Positions 32,654 to 43,176 of a stretch of 64,000 nt of DNA are shown here, piece by piece. Every line of letters begins with the position of its first letter. Position 1 is the stretch's first letter. The stretch covers positions 7,298,501 to 7,362,500 of the forward strand of contig NC_052668.1 in the NCBI RefSeq assembly GCF_016802725.1. Direction: 5' to 3'. Position numbers and translations under genes: made by a program. The notes under the pieces were generated by a model. It was not told where the DNA came from, made no database searches, and saw only the letters and a list, made by a program, of their open reading frames with translations. This stretch comes from Solenopsis invicta (lineage: Eukaryota > Arthropoda > Insecta > Hymenoptera > Formicidae).

Positions 32654-33187
32654 TGTTGTAGCCTCATTAGCTTAATTGTCTTGCATATCCGCTTAGCAGC
32701 AATCACGCCACGAGCGCCCGTTGCAGCGGAAATGCAAGATTGCAGAATTGGTCAATCGCGCGAGCAGCGTAAGCATCGATGATTGACGCGAGCATGACCA
32801 TATATGGTCACCGCAAGGGCCTAATGCCCCACCATATCAAAAATACAGAAACTATAAGGTAGGCTGCCTAATTATGGGCAGCGGGAGATTCTTAACGCAA
32901 AATACGAACGGCACGTGCGCGCTCCGCGATAAGTCGGACACCCGACACCCCGCAAAACATCCAGCGGCCGAGTGCGCGACAACGCGTGATCCGTGCACCG
33001 CGATTTGATTGTATTAAGAGGAAAAACGTTTATAATAAAGTTTGGGGAATAAAAGTGTCAGTAAAAAGGTGAAAAGTGTTATTTGCCACCCCGCGCGTCT
33101 TCCTCCAAGTATCCTCCTCGTGGGTCCTAACCCTTCAGACGGACCGAATCCCGAAAATTTTATCTTGTTGCACCCGCCGGTACAACA
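32654..33187 (+). repeat. 3' LTR
   Basis: This is the partner of 23272-23809, lacking four bases near its start (CTAC) and with a handful of substitutions. It is followed by the CTAA duplication. Confidence 0.95.
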
Positions 33188-33232
33188 CTAAATAAATCTT
33201 ATTCTAACATTCTCGTAAAGTTTGCACAATAA

Positions 33233-33780
33233 GAATAATAACCTTTCAACATCACAACAATCTATTCGAAAGTCACATACACACTTCAATACATTTACAA
33301 GATTTTGAAACCGATAGTTAAACTCATTTCTGCTATATCTCTCCTCGGAAACGATTTGTTTGTCATGTGTTCCGTGAGTTTGAAAAACTTTGACTATGGA
33401 TAAGATATCTTATTATATACACACATATCTCTGTAAGTTCTTACTTTTTTCTTCTCTGACCGGATCGCGTTTTTTTTCTGTGAGTTATTTTTACTAAATC
33501 TATGTTGATCAGGATAACGATACATGTAACCGTCTTTACGAAGCTCTCGTTTTTATCCAACTATTAGAGATGACATTATACGGACGACATTACATCAACG
33601 TTCCAACTATTGCGTTCCCATTCGCACCGCGAATGTTTTAATTATGTAAATAATTTTATGTTGATAAGGGGCAAGTTAGCCCGAAACCTCCAGCGTTTTT
33701 CATTTATGTAAATGTCTAATTATAGAATTTTATTGACATCTTATTTATTCTCGCTCTTATTCGACCTTTTGATGATTAAT
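33233..33780. other. Probable Penelope 3' untranslated region
   Basis: A+T-rich sequence after the restored Penelope stop. No gene is visible. The end of the element is not delimited. Confidence 0.4.
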
Positions 33781-34027
33781 GATTGTTTGCTCATTTATGC
33801 TTCGTTAAAAAGAACATTTCTTTAACGTTTAATAAACGTTCTCTTTAAATGTTTTAAAAACGTTTTTATAATATTTGAAAAACATTTTTTTTAATGTTAA
33901 AATAAACATTTTTTTAATGAAAAAAGGGCACTTAACCCATTATTTTTAATGTTTTTATAAATGTTTTTAAAAATGTTTTTTAAATGTTTTTAAAAACATT
34001 TTTTAAATATTGTGTGCTGATTGGGTA
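33781..34027. repeat. AAACATTTTTTAATG-type low-complexity block
   Basis: Irregular repetition of TTTAACGTTTAATAAACGTT and TTTTAAAAATGTTTTT variants ends in ATATTGTGTGCTGATTGGGTAG. That ending is close to the complement of the opening of the block at 20843. A third copy of the end is at about 54322. Confidence 0.65.
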
Positions 34028-34109
34028 GGGGCGCTAGCGAAATTGGGGATACACCGAGCTGTCACCGATATGAACGAGAAAAGCTGTGTGAATATTTCGT
34101 TTTTTAAAC

Positions 34110-35441
34110 ATGCCGGGAATGTGTGTGGCATACGGTTGCAGAAATAGGGGAGGGCATCGGTTCCCGAGCGACAAGACAATGAAAAAACGGTAGATCACCG
34201 CTATAAAACGCGACAATTTTTGTCCAAATACAGATTCGCGACTGTGCACAAACCACTTTAGACCTGAGGATTATATTACTACCGGCTTAGAAAGTGGTGA
34301 GTTTACAATAAAATTAATAGGTATATAATGAAACATGTGTTTTTGTTTATTATTTTTTAGTGTGATTAGCTTCTTTATTATACAGAGTTGACGGAAGCAA
34401 CAGTGCTACATAATCTGTCATATGCAATATTATATTTTTTCCGCAGGTGTTACACTGATAAAAAAATTTTTGAAGAAAGATGCAGTGCCATCCATATTTT
34501 CAAGGAAAAAAAATTGAACACTTCGCTTCAAGATGTTCGTTCTAGACGACAGAAGCAAAAAGAGCTGAAACTAAATCAGAACAGGCTGATGGTTAGGAGC
34601 TCCATTTCCGATTCATGGCTAGTTGCTGATATTGAAGAAAGTGACAAGCTTGTGGAACTAGTTCTCTCTCTATCTAATGAAAACACTAATCATGACATAA
34701 TTGACATCCCTATCGGTTGTAAAATTGAAATAAGAAGTACCTCAAACTTAAGTAACGCAAGTGTCAATCAAAGCATTGAAGAAAGAGCATCCTGTCCTAA
34801 AGCAAAAGCCAAACTTTCTGAAAATAAAACTTTTGCTAACGCTGCCACTCAAACTTTTCTGAATAATATTTTATTATAGATACATTTGATAACAAGCCAG
34901 ACGGTGTGCTGTACTATACTGGTCTTGAATCTTTAGAGAAGTTCAAATTAGTTTTATATAGTTTAGGGCCAGCAGCTTATGAGCTAAAGTACCGCTATAA
35001 TACGGTATCAAATATTAGTGTTAAGGATCAATTTTTTATAAATCTCATTAAGTTGAGGAGAGCCATACCTGATTTAGGTTTAGCTTACATGTTTCATGTC
35101 AGCAAAAGGACGATTCAGAATATTGTTATTACATGGATATACTTTATGTATTGTCAGTGGTCTGAAATAAACATATGGCCTAGCAAGGATCTCATAATGT
35201 ATTATATGCCCTCAGGATTTGAACAGATGTATCCTTCAACTAGGGTTATAGTAAATGGAACAAAATTTCCTATCGCTGCTCCTACAAATCCTACATTTAA
35301 GCAAGCAACCTTTAGCACATACAAGAACAAAACCACATTGAAAGTACTGGTTGGTGCAACGCCTAGTGGACTTATTTCCTATATTTTGTCAGCTTATGCG
35401 GGATCAGTGAGTGATAGAGCGATAGTTGAAAGAAGTGATCT
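34110..35441 (+). pseudogene. ISL2EU transposase, 5' part (THAP + DDE)
   Basis: A THAP zinc finger is encoded at 34110-34296 (CVAYGCRNR, FPS, then LCTNHF) and ends at a GTGAGT donor. An in-frame TAG at 34191 replaces what is normally a tryptophan. A second segment (about 34385-34879) gives a linker with basic and coiled-coil character. A third (about 34880-35441) opens FDNKPDGVLYYTGLESLEKF. It contains the helix-turn-helix VSKRTIQNIVITW and the DDE_Tnp_4 core: VNGTKFPI (first catalytic position, usually D, here N) and ATFSTYKNKTTLKVLVG. The frame is cut at 35441 by a Gypsy element and resumes in phase at 42281. Inactive. Confidence 0.8.
35438..35441. repeat. Gypsy target duplication ATCT, left copy
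   Basis: ATCT precedes the 5' LTR and recurs at 42281-42284 after the 3' LTR. Removing the element and one copy restores the transposase reading frame. Confidence 0.9.
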
Positions 35442-36457
35442 TGTAACGATGCACCCCGTTTAAAGCATCGTCCCGGCGAACATCGGCCGGAAAGGCCGCC
35501 GGGCCATAACCGGGGGTACCTCGGGTACCCGTTTTTAAGATTCTAAATACCGCAATACTGCCTGATGTCAAACATCGCCAAAGGAGACGCGCCGAGCCAT
35601 CGCACGCGCTGAGTCGGCGCGCACGCGCACTCGGAGGACACGCGGTTCTCCCTACCCTGACGACTCCGCCGTCAAGCACCAAAAAGATAATGGAGGCGAG
35701 CGGAGTCGCTCGGTATAAATAGGGCCGCCACGACAAAAAACGGCGACTCCGTCACCAATCAGCCTTCCGATAACGATCCGCTGCGTCTGTGATATCCCGC
35801 TCCCAAAGTCGGAACCCCGGTCGAAAAGTGCTTGGCCGCGGCGAAAGGGTACTCCGCCTCCGACGCCAAGTCATCCCGAATACACCAGCCTCCAAGAGCC
35901 GAGACCCGCTCAAGCACCAAGAGTCTTGGTCAGCGAGCCGGTCCCCGGCGCCCCGGAGGCTACCCTCCTCACCTCGCGACACCCATCAAAACCGCGACCG
36001 CCGTGTTCGGGGTCCCGAGTCAAGTTACTTGACAGGGTGCCGCGCGTCCAGCCTACCTGCGACGATCCCGTCGTGACCGCCATACCGCGCGGGAAGTCGA
36101 CCCGCCTGCAAGAACCGCGACACGACGGCTAGCCCGCGGACCGTACCGCGAAACCACGCCTACCGCGTCACGAAACACAGCACGCCGGCCGTAGACCGCG
36201 CCCGCGCAAAGATTCTGCCGTTATACCATTGTACGATCTGGCGACGAAGCACATCGACTCTTGTATATATGTAGATATATTACCGTGTATATATTGTCCG
36301 TCCCACTAGCCAAATATACGTCAATTTAAACTATATGTCGCGTGTAGTGTCTTAAACCTCCCCGCCGGCCTTCCCTTCTCCCGCGTTGAACCATTTTCGC
36401 GGCCTAGCACCGAAAACTCGACGAGCTGATCCGTACGTGGAAAGTCGGTAAATTACA
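35442..36457 (+). repeat. 5' LTR of the Gypsy element
   Basis: It starts TGTAACGATGCACCCCG. It contains a TATA-like GGTATAAATAGGGCC at about 35710, a probable promoter, and ends AAATTACA. Confidence 0.9.
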
Positions 36458-36475
36458 TGGCGCCCGAACAGTGAC
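36458..36475 (+). other. Primer-binding site, tRNA-Lys type
   Basis: TGGCGCCCGAACAGTGAC follows the LTR directly. It differs at one position from the well-known tRNA-Lys3 primer site used by lentiviruses. Confidence 0.85.
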
Positions 36476-36846
36476 AAGACCGGAAAAAAGAAAGGGCCGC
36501 CGGCCTAAAAAGCTGGATCTACGATTTACATAAAGACGTTCTCCTCGAGGAGATGGAAACACTCGGGCTAGATACAGAAGGGTAACCTCGATACCTTGCG
36601 GCAACGCATGAGCCAGTATGTAGAGGAAAATCCGGACCTGCTCCGCGCAACCGCACTCCCCCCTCCGACCGAACCAACGACAACCCGACCAACGACGCTA
36701 ACGTCAACCTCCGCCGCACCGACCGCACTTACGCTGACGCTCCTCCGACCACCACGACTCACCCTACACCGCGCAACCCCCACCGACGCTAGCGGACCCC
36801 CGGACGGGTCCACCCCCGCTAAAGTCATGAATCAAATGCGGAAATA

Positions 36847-37500
36847 GCGGGTACATTTCGACGGGAAAGACCCGTGGGGTTTCCTGGAGCGGGTCAAGAA
36901 ACTACGCGCCGGCTACGATTTTTTGGATCACCAGATCTTGCTGGGGTTACCGGAATTATTGAAAGGGGATGCCCTCCTGTGGTACAGAAATTCGCGGGAC
37001 GCATGGGACGAATGGCGCAACTTTGTCAACGACTTCAAGGCGACCTATCTGCCACCACGTTACCGAAGCTATCTACTACGCGACCGCGTTCAAAAACCAG
37101 GCGAGCCGTATCTCAAGTACGCGACGACGGTTCTCTCCTTAATGCGGAGGGCAGAGAATTTCTTCACCGAAGAAAAAGTCGACCAGCTGTACGATAATAT
37201 GCGCCCCAAATTCTAACTGCACGTACGACAAGCCGACATCCGCACCCCCACCTGTTCCAACACGTCGTCGAGATCGAGGGAGTCCAGAAGTGCTGCCGAG
37301 CGCTTCTCTCCAACCAGGCGCGGAAACGCGAAAACCCCATCATCGCCGCGACGTACAATCGGAGCGAGTGTTGCTGGCGATGTAAGCAGCGGGGGCACAC
37401 ACGCTTTGTGAATGCCGCCGGTTGCCGCGTAAATTTTGCTCGCAATGCGGCAAAGACGGCGTGCTGACCCGCGACTGCCATCCGCCTGCGGGAAACGACG
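36847..37500 (+). pseudogene. Gag capsid and zinc-knuckle region
   Basis: Frame 36923-37216 gives a capsid-type segment (ALLWYRNSRDAWDEWRNF, then F-x-x-x-Y-P spacing) like the Retrotrans_gag domain. After a stop, other frames at about 37360-37490 contain two cysteine-rich knuckles (CWRCKQRGHTRF and CSQCGKDG). Upstream (36540-36846) is a threonine/proline-rich segment interrupted by a stop at 36845. Broken by at least two frame changes. Confidence 0.75.
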
Positions 37501-38815
37501 CCAGGACCGGCGACACTCCGGCCGACCCCCGGTCCTCCGAATAAAATTCACGCCCTGGCCGCATCTAACCGTGCGTTTGGGCGACCAGGACATCACGGCA
37601 CTTCTCGATACCGGGTCAGAGGTGTCGTTCATTAACCTCGCCACCGCCCGCCGCACCGAGGCGAGCGGCTTTAAAATCCAGCGCGAGGGTAATACCGTAC
37701 AGCTGGCCGACGGTCAGTCGGTGGAATTGCCCGGCCACGTACGCCTGACCGTGACAATCGGACGCCAACGCATTCGGCACAAATTCCGCATAATGCCAAG
37801 CATGAAAACCGCCATGCTCCTCGGTATAGACGCATGGGCAAAAGTAGGCGCGCCTATACCTATTCCCCCCGCCGGACTATGGGGCCGCGAAGAAAATCAC
37901 GTCGTGACAAACATATCCACACTGCTCACGCCCTCCGAATCAGCCAAGCTGAATCGCTTCCTCGGAACCGAACTCGCACGGTTCGAGGGCGTAACCGACC
38001 CGACGACAGCAACGCAGTACGTCATCTGGTTGAAACCCGGCCGCAAACCAATCAAACAGCGATATCGACCGCGAAATCCTGCTATGCAGGCCGTCATCGA
38101 CGCCGAAGTCACGGCGATGCTCAACGACGACGTCATAGAACGGTCGCGAAGCCCGTGGTGCTCCCCCGTCGTAATAGTGCAAAAAAAAGACGGCAAATTC
38201 CGATTTTGCATCGATTTCCGTCGCGTTAACGATGCGACCAAACCGGACGCATACCCGCTGCCCCAGATCCCCACCACGCTCGACAAGCTACGCGGCGCTA
38301 GGTTCCTGTCCACGCTAGACTTAAAAAGCGGCTACTGGCAAGTGCCGCTATCCCCCGCGAGCCAACCAATCACCGCTTTCACAATACCCGGCAAGGGTCT
38401 GTTTCAGTTTAAAGTCATGCCGTTCGGCCTGCACTCCGCGCCAGCCACCTTTCAGCGTCTGCTCGATTCCGTACTAGGACCCGATCTCGAACCACGCGTG
38501 CTGGTCTACCTCAACGACATCATCATCGTCATCGCCACGTTCGAGGAACACCTGCAGATGCTACGCGAAGTCTTTCACCGGCTCCGCGAGGCCAAGCTAC
38601 GAATCAACTCGGAAAAATGCCGGTTCTGTGTGGAACGACTCAAGTATCTCGGCCACATCGTCGACCGGGACGGTATCCGCACCGACCCCGACAAGTCAAA
38701 GCCGTCACCGACTGACCGACGCCCGCTACCCTCAAGCAGGTCCGACAGTTCCTCGGCATCGCCTCGTGGTACCGCCGTTTCATCCAGGACTTCGCCACCG
38801 TGGCCGCGCCGCTAA
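37436..38815 (+). pseudogene. Protease-reverse transcriptase of the Gypsy element
   Basis: A 459-codon frame whose native start is uncertain. An aspartic protease (ALLDTGSEVSFINL) lies near residue 55, followed by a reverse transcriptase with PYPLPQIPTTLDKL, STLDLKSGYWQVPL and MPFGLHSAPATFQRL in the usual order. The active-site box reads VYLNDIII near residue 360, so the first catalytic aspartate of YxDD is asparagine (GAC to AAC). That alone should abolish polymerisation. The frame shifts at about 38690 and RNase H continues in the next frame. Confidence 0.9.
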
Positions 38816-39270
38816 CTGCGCTAACAAGAAAACACGCGAGGTGGAGATGGGAGGCCGAGGAACAAGCCGCATTTCAAGCACTAAAGCACACCCTCACCGC
38901 TGCCTCCGTGCTGACATGCCCCGACTTCTCCAGGCGATTCGTACTGCAAACCGACGCGAGCAACACTGGTCTCAAAGTCGTGTTGACGCAATTCTTTCCC
39001 CAAAGCGAGCGCGTGATAGCATACGCGAGCCGGACGCTAAATCAGGCCGAACGAAATTACAGCGCCACCGAGCTCGAGTGCTTGGCCGTGATCTGGGGGA
39101 TACGCCAAATGCGCGAATACCCCTTCACTGTCGTCACGGACCACCAGTCGTTACGGTGGCTACAGAAACTCGACACGCCCACTGGGCGACTGGGACGGTG
39201 GGCGTTCGATCTACAGTAGTACGACGTCGAAATCAAGTATCGAAAAGGCGCGCTGAACCGCGTCGCGGAC
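38800..39270 (+). pseudogene. RNase H of the Gypsy element
   Basis: LQTDASNTGLKVVL carries the first acidic residue, SATELECLAVIWGI the second and VVTDHQSLRWLQ the third. An in-frame TAG at 39217-39219 follows, then the connecting RVADALSRQ in the same frame. It has lost only continuity, not the visible motifs. Confidence 0.88.
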
Positions 39271-39273
39271 GCC

Positions 39274-40345
39274 TTGTCACGGCAACCAGCGAGCGCCGCG
39301 GCAAATCTCGTCCCACCGGACCGCTGGTACAGGCGCGCGCTACGCGCTGCACATGAAAATCCCGCCGCGCAACCCGATTTCGCGATTCGCGAGGGGAGAT
39401 TGTACCGCCACATCCTGCATAGCCTGGACTTTAACGAGTCATCGGCCGAGGAACAATGGAAGCGTTGCGTACCGCGCGACGAACGACCGGAAATCCTCCG
39501 CCGAAATCACAACGATGCCGCCGCGGGCTACCCCGGCGTGGCCAAGACAATTGCACAAATCGCTCAGGCGTACTATTGGCCGGGCATGTTCCGAGAAATC
39601 GTCGCGTACGTTCGAAAATGTGAAAACTGCCTACAACACAAAGTAGAGCAGCGCAGACCGGCCGGCAACATGCACGCAACGAATGTCACGCGGCTCTGGC
39701 AGCAGGTCACCGTGGACCTCGTAGGACCTCTCCCCCGCTCCAGGAAAGGCCACACGTGGCTGCTGCTCATGCAAAACCGATTCTCGAAATGGACGGAACT
39801 ACGACCTCTCCGACAAGCGACAGCTCTCGCCGTAACACGCGGTATCGCGGAACAGGTCCTGCGTCACGGATGCCGGAAGAGCATCATCTCCGACAACGGG
39901 ACGCAGCTAAAATTGAGGCATTTAAGAGAACTCCTACACGCTTATCGCATCCGACATGTGTGCACGCCGACACACGCGCCGCATTATAACCCAGTAGAAC
40001 GAACAAACCGCGTGATCAAGACGATGATCGCGCAATACGTGGACCGCGATCACCGCAACTGAGACGAAAGAATCCCCGAACTACAAGTGGCTTACAATAC
40101 GGCGCGACACGAGACAATCGGTTACACACCGGCGTTCCTGAATCTCGGGCGGAAGATATTCACCCCCGCGCGTATCGGCGAAGCAACGCCCCCTCTCACC
40201 CCGCCGCCAGACAACACGCGACGCTACCTCGAGGAGGCCTATGAACTAATACGCATACACTTCGCACGCACGTTTCAACGGCAACAAAAATATTACAACC
40301 TCCGTCGTCGCCCATGGCAACCGGAAATAGGCGATTGGGTGTAGA
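39274..40345 (+). pseudogene. Integrase of the Gypsy element
   Basis: The zinc finger (RRNHNDAAAGYPGVAKT ... CENCLQHK) is followed by the core: VTVDLVGPLPRS with the first aspartate, IISDNGTQLK with the second, HYNPVERTNR with the glutamate. A TGA at 40060 and a TAG at 40342 interrupt it. A C-terminal segment with YYNLRRRPWQPEIGDWV lies at 40087-40344. The motifs are recognisable but the gene is dead. Confidence 0.88.
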
Positions 40346-40710
40346 AACGAGAACATTCCCTGTCCAATAAAGACGCCGCGTTCAACGCCAAACTAACACC
40401 GAAGTTTCGAGGGCCCTTCGAGGTACGCAACAAAATCTCGCCCGTGATTTTCGACCTACGTGACAGGCGCGAACGATGGACTCGGCACGTACACGTACAA
40501 AATTTAAAACCGGTGCCGCGCGAGACCGACGAGAGGGGAGACACCGATAACGAAGCAACCGATTCTGGAAAGGAGACCGAGGACGAGCAACCAAACAATA
40601 ATAACGAAGATGACTCGAGTGGAAAGGCATAAACAAAAGGCTAACCGTGACGACAGGCAAAGTCAAAATCACACAGCAACCCGTCACTTACGAGACAACC
40701 GCTCAACGAG

Positions 40711-41127
40711 ATGGATCGCACCAAACAAGAGATCATTGGCGAGATCAATCAATTCCTAGCGGAATACGAGGAGTACGACCCGGCAAACCCAGGGATCGAT
40801 CCGGCCTGGAGCCAGCTAAGGCTTCGTCAACCGACTCCGCAAGCAGCAGCAGCGGAAATCCCGCGCAGCATCGCGATCGCCGGCCAGAAGGGAGGATGTC
40901 TCGTCCAGCCCTCCGATCGACGGAACCGGGCAAAGATGGAGTGGCTCAATCCACCCACCGCACGACCAAAATCCCGTCGACAGCCTGCGGCAACACCACC
41001 ACCGCACCCATCGCTCGAACCAGCGCGAGTGATGGGACAACTATTGCCTCCACCGATTGAAGTAGAGGTCGAGCCAGGGCACAGAATCAGCATGCCACAC
41101 TTCGCTGCCAACCGCGCACGAGAATAA
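40711..41127 (+). CDS. Extra 138-residue frame at the Gypsy 3' end, unknown
   Basis: An unbroken frame runs from ATG 40711 to TAA 41125 between the integrase tail and the 3' LTR, where env would lie. The product begins MDRTKQEIIGEINQFL, is rich in proline, arginine and alanine, and has no signal peptide or membrane segment, so it is not an envelope protein. It remains open although every upstream gene of the element is broken. I do not recognise a family; chance survival in G+C-rich DNA is possible. Confidence 0.35.
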   Translation: MDRTKQEIIGEINQFLAEYEEYDPANPGIDPAWSQLRLRQPTPQAAAAEIPRSIAIAGQKGGCLVQPSDRRNRAKMEWLNPPTARPKSRRQPAATPPPHPSLEPARVMGQLLPPPIEVEVEPGHRISMPHFAANRARE

Positions 41128-41265
41128 AAGACTCGCTCGGGAGAAAAGCGGTGGCACGTACGCTTTAATCACGACGAAAGCGTGCGCCGCATACGAGAAA
41201 TTCCGCCAAAATAACAAAAAATAAATAAATAAATGGATGTCTCGTGCCTCAAATTCAGGCACTTC

Positions 41266-41287
41266 CTGAGGGGGGGGGGGGGAGTGA
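41266..41287 (+). other. Polypurine tract
   Basis: A run of G with terminal GAGTGA (41269-41287) precedes the 3' LTR. Confidence 0.75.
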
Positions 41288-42280
41288 TATAACGATGCAC
41301 CCCGTATAAAGCATCGTCCCGGCAAACATCGACTAGAAAGGCCGCCGGGCCATAACCGGGGTACCTCGGGTACCCGTTTTTAAGACTCTGAATACCGCGA
41401 TACCGCCTGGCGTCAAACACCGCCAGAGGAGACGCGCCGAGTCATCGCACGCGTTGAGTCGACGTGCACGCGCACTCGGAGGACACGCGGTCTTCCCTAC
41501 CCCGACGACTCCGCCGTCAAGCACCAAAAAGATAACGGAGGCGAGCGGAGTCGCTCGGTATAAATAGGGCCGTCACGACGAGAAACGGCAACTCCATCAC
41601 CGACCAGCCTTCCGATAACGATCCGTTGCGTCTGTGATATCCCGCTCCCGAAATCGGAACCCCGGTCGAAGAGTGCTTGGCCGCGGCGAGAGGGTACTCC
41701 GCCTCCGACGCCGAATACACCAGCCTCCAAGAGTCGAGACCCACTCAAGCACCAAGAGTCTTGGTCAGCGAGCCGGTTCCCGGCGACCCGGAGGCTACCC
41801 TCCTCACCTCGCGACATCCACCAAAACCGCGACCGCCGTGTTCGGGGTCCCGGGTCAAGTTACTTGACAGGGTGTCGCGCGTCCAGCCTACCTGCGACGA
41901 TCCCGTTGCGACCGCCATACCGCGCAGGAAGTCGACCCGCCCGCGAGAACCGCGACACGACGGCTAGCCCGCGGACCGTACCGCGAAACCACGCCTACGA
42001 AACACGGCACGCCGTAGACCGCGCCCGCGCAAAGATTCCGCCGGTATACCATTGTACGATCTGGCGACAAAGCACATCGACTCTTGTATATATGTAGATA
42101 TATTACCGTGTATATATTATCCGTCCCAATAGCCAAATATACGTCAATTTAAACCATATCTCGCGTGTAGTGTCTTAAACCGCCCCGCCGGCCTTCTTTT
42201 CTCTCGCGTTGAACCATTTTCGAGGCCTAGCACCGAACACTCAACGAGCTGATCCGTGCGCGGAAAGTCGATAAATTACA
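41288..42280 (+). repeat. 3' LTR of the Gypsy element
   Basis: This is the partner of 35442-36457, starting TATAACG (a G-to-A change of the usual TG start). It has small deletions that make it 23 bp shorter. Confidence 0.92.
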
Positions 42281-42603
42281 ATCTTATTAAGCAGTGTGAT
42301 CCTGGTGACTCTATAATGGCTGATCGTGAATTTACCGTCCAAGATTTGTTAGCGCCAAGACAAGTATCAATAAATATTCCAGCTTTTCTAAAAGGCAGGA
42401 CTCAGTTACCAGGTATGACTCTTCTTAAAGATCGCAAACTTGCCAGCAGTTTCTACATAGAGAAACTCATAGGCTTAACAAAAACATACAAAATTTTGAA
42501 AACTGAACTTCTTGTTTGCTATGTAACTTTAGGAAGTGAAATTTTCTATGTGTGCTGTATTCTTTGTAATTTTCGAGAAAACATTGTAAGTGCAGATGCG
42601 TAA
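42281..42603 (+). pseudogene. ISL2EU transposase, 3' part
   Basis: This is the continuation of the transposase after the Gypsy insertion. CDPGDSIMADREFTVQDLL matches the third-acid region of DDE_Tnp_4 transposases (usually MADRGF), followed by INIPAFLKGRTQL and a C terminus with YVCCILCNFRENI. TAA lies at 42601. The frame is open in this part. Confidence 0.8.
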
Positions 42604-43176
42604 GGTTTGAAAAAGGATATCTATTTGAAACAGGATTTTGGGTATGTTGCATAGGAATTTTCTGTATAAACTAAATAAAATACAAAATAAATGCAATGCA
42701 AACTGTTTTTTTTTTGTAGCGTAGTTACACATGAACATACAATCTAATACTGAAAAGGCCTGTATTAAAATTACTTGTTGCTATACATTTTATAATAAAA
42801 CAATATAGCTACATCACAGTACATTCTATGAAACTATATAAAATACAAAACATTTGAGACATAACAAAAGACAACGTAGAATAAAATATAAAATAATACT
42901 TTCACAGATTTAATAATAAATAATTATATATAGCATCTCTCTCTCTCTCTGTAGATACAGTATTAAAAACAAAACTAAACTTGCAATTTTCTTCTTTACA
43001 TATCTGTCGTATCATATTCATTTTTGATTGACTTTATGTAAAAAAGTTATAATTTTAAAAGGAACTAGCATAATCTGTAAAACAGCTTGATGCCGGTAGA
43101 TTATAACTTAAAAATAAAATATTGTTTTTAAACATTTTTGTCTCCGCAAAATATATGAGATATTTAGTTGCTTAAG

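Larger units (their letters stand above)
23272..33187 (+). mobile_element. Env-bearing LTR retrotransposon (errantivirus-like), 9.9 kb
   Basis: LTRs of 538 and 534 bp (TGTTG...CAACA) are flanked by a 4 bp duplication CTAA (23268-23271 and 33188-33191). Between them lie a leader, a fused gag-pol frame, an integrase tail and an env gene. The LTRs differ by about eight substitutions and one 4 bp gap by eye, so the insertion is fairly recent. It is broken in integrase and env. It sits in the last codons of a Penelope element and itself contains a TIR-bounded insertion at 24101-25329. Confidence 0.95.
21671..33232 (+). mobile_element. Penelope-like element, decayed, interrupted by an LTR element
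   Basis: Coding traces run from about 21671 to 23271 and, after the LTR element, from 33188 to 33232. Early traces include FITKKEFYRLH and LPRAYGLPKIHK (a Penelope RT signature). Stops and frameshifts break the RT at about 22120 and 22260. The region up to about 33780 (A+T-rich, with GGGGCAAGTTAGCCCG near 33668) is probably its 3' untranslated part. Penelope elements use an RT and a GIY-YIG nuclease to retrotranspose. Confidence 0.75.
35442..42280 (+). mobile_element. Gypsy-type LTR retrotransposon, decayed, 6.8 kb
   Basis: LTRs of 1,016 and 993 bp (TGTAACGATG...AAATTACA) are flanked by ATCT. The G+C-rich coding part contrasts with the A+T-rich surroundings. Order is LTR, primer site, gag, protease-RT-RNase H-integrase, an extra 3' frame, polypurine tract, LTR. 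Many stops and frameshifts, LTR divergence and a mutated RT active site show it is old and dead. Confidence 0.95.

Noticed and set aside
36458..36475. Lentivirus-like origin of the Gypsy element because of its primer site
   Set aside because: tRNA-Lys primer sites occur in many Gypsy elements, and the pol motifs are of ordinary insect Gypsy type.
35404..37656. Many arginine- and serine-rich frames on both strands of the Gypsy LTR and gag
   Set aside because: They are shadows of G+C-rich sequence; only frames with recognisable retroelement motifs were kept.
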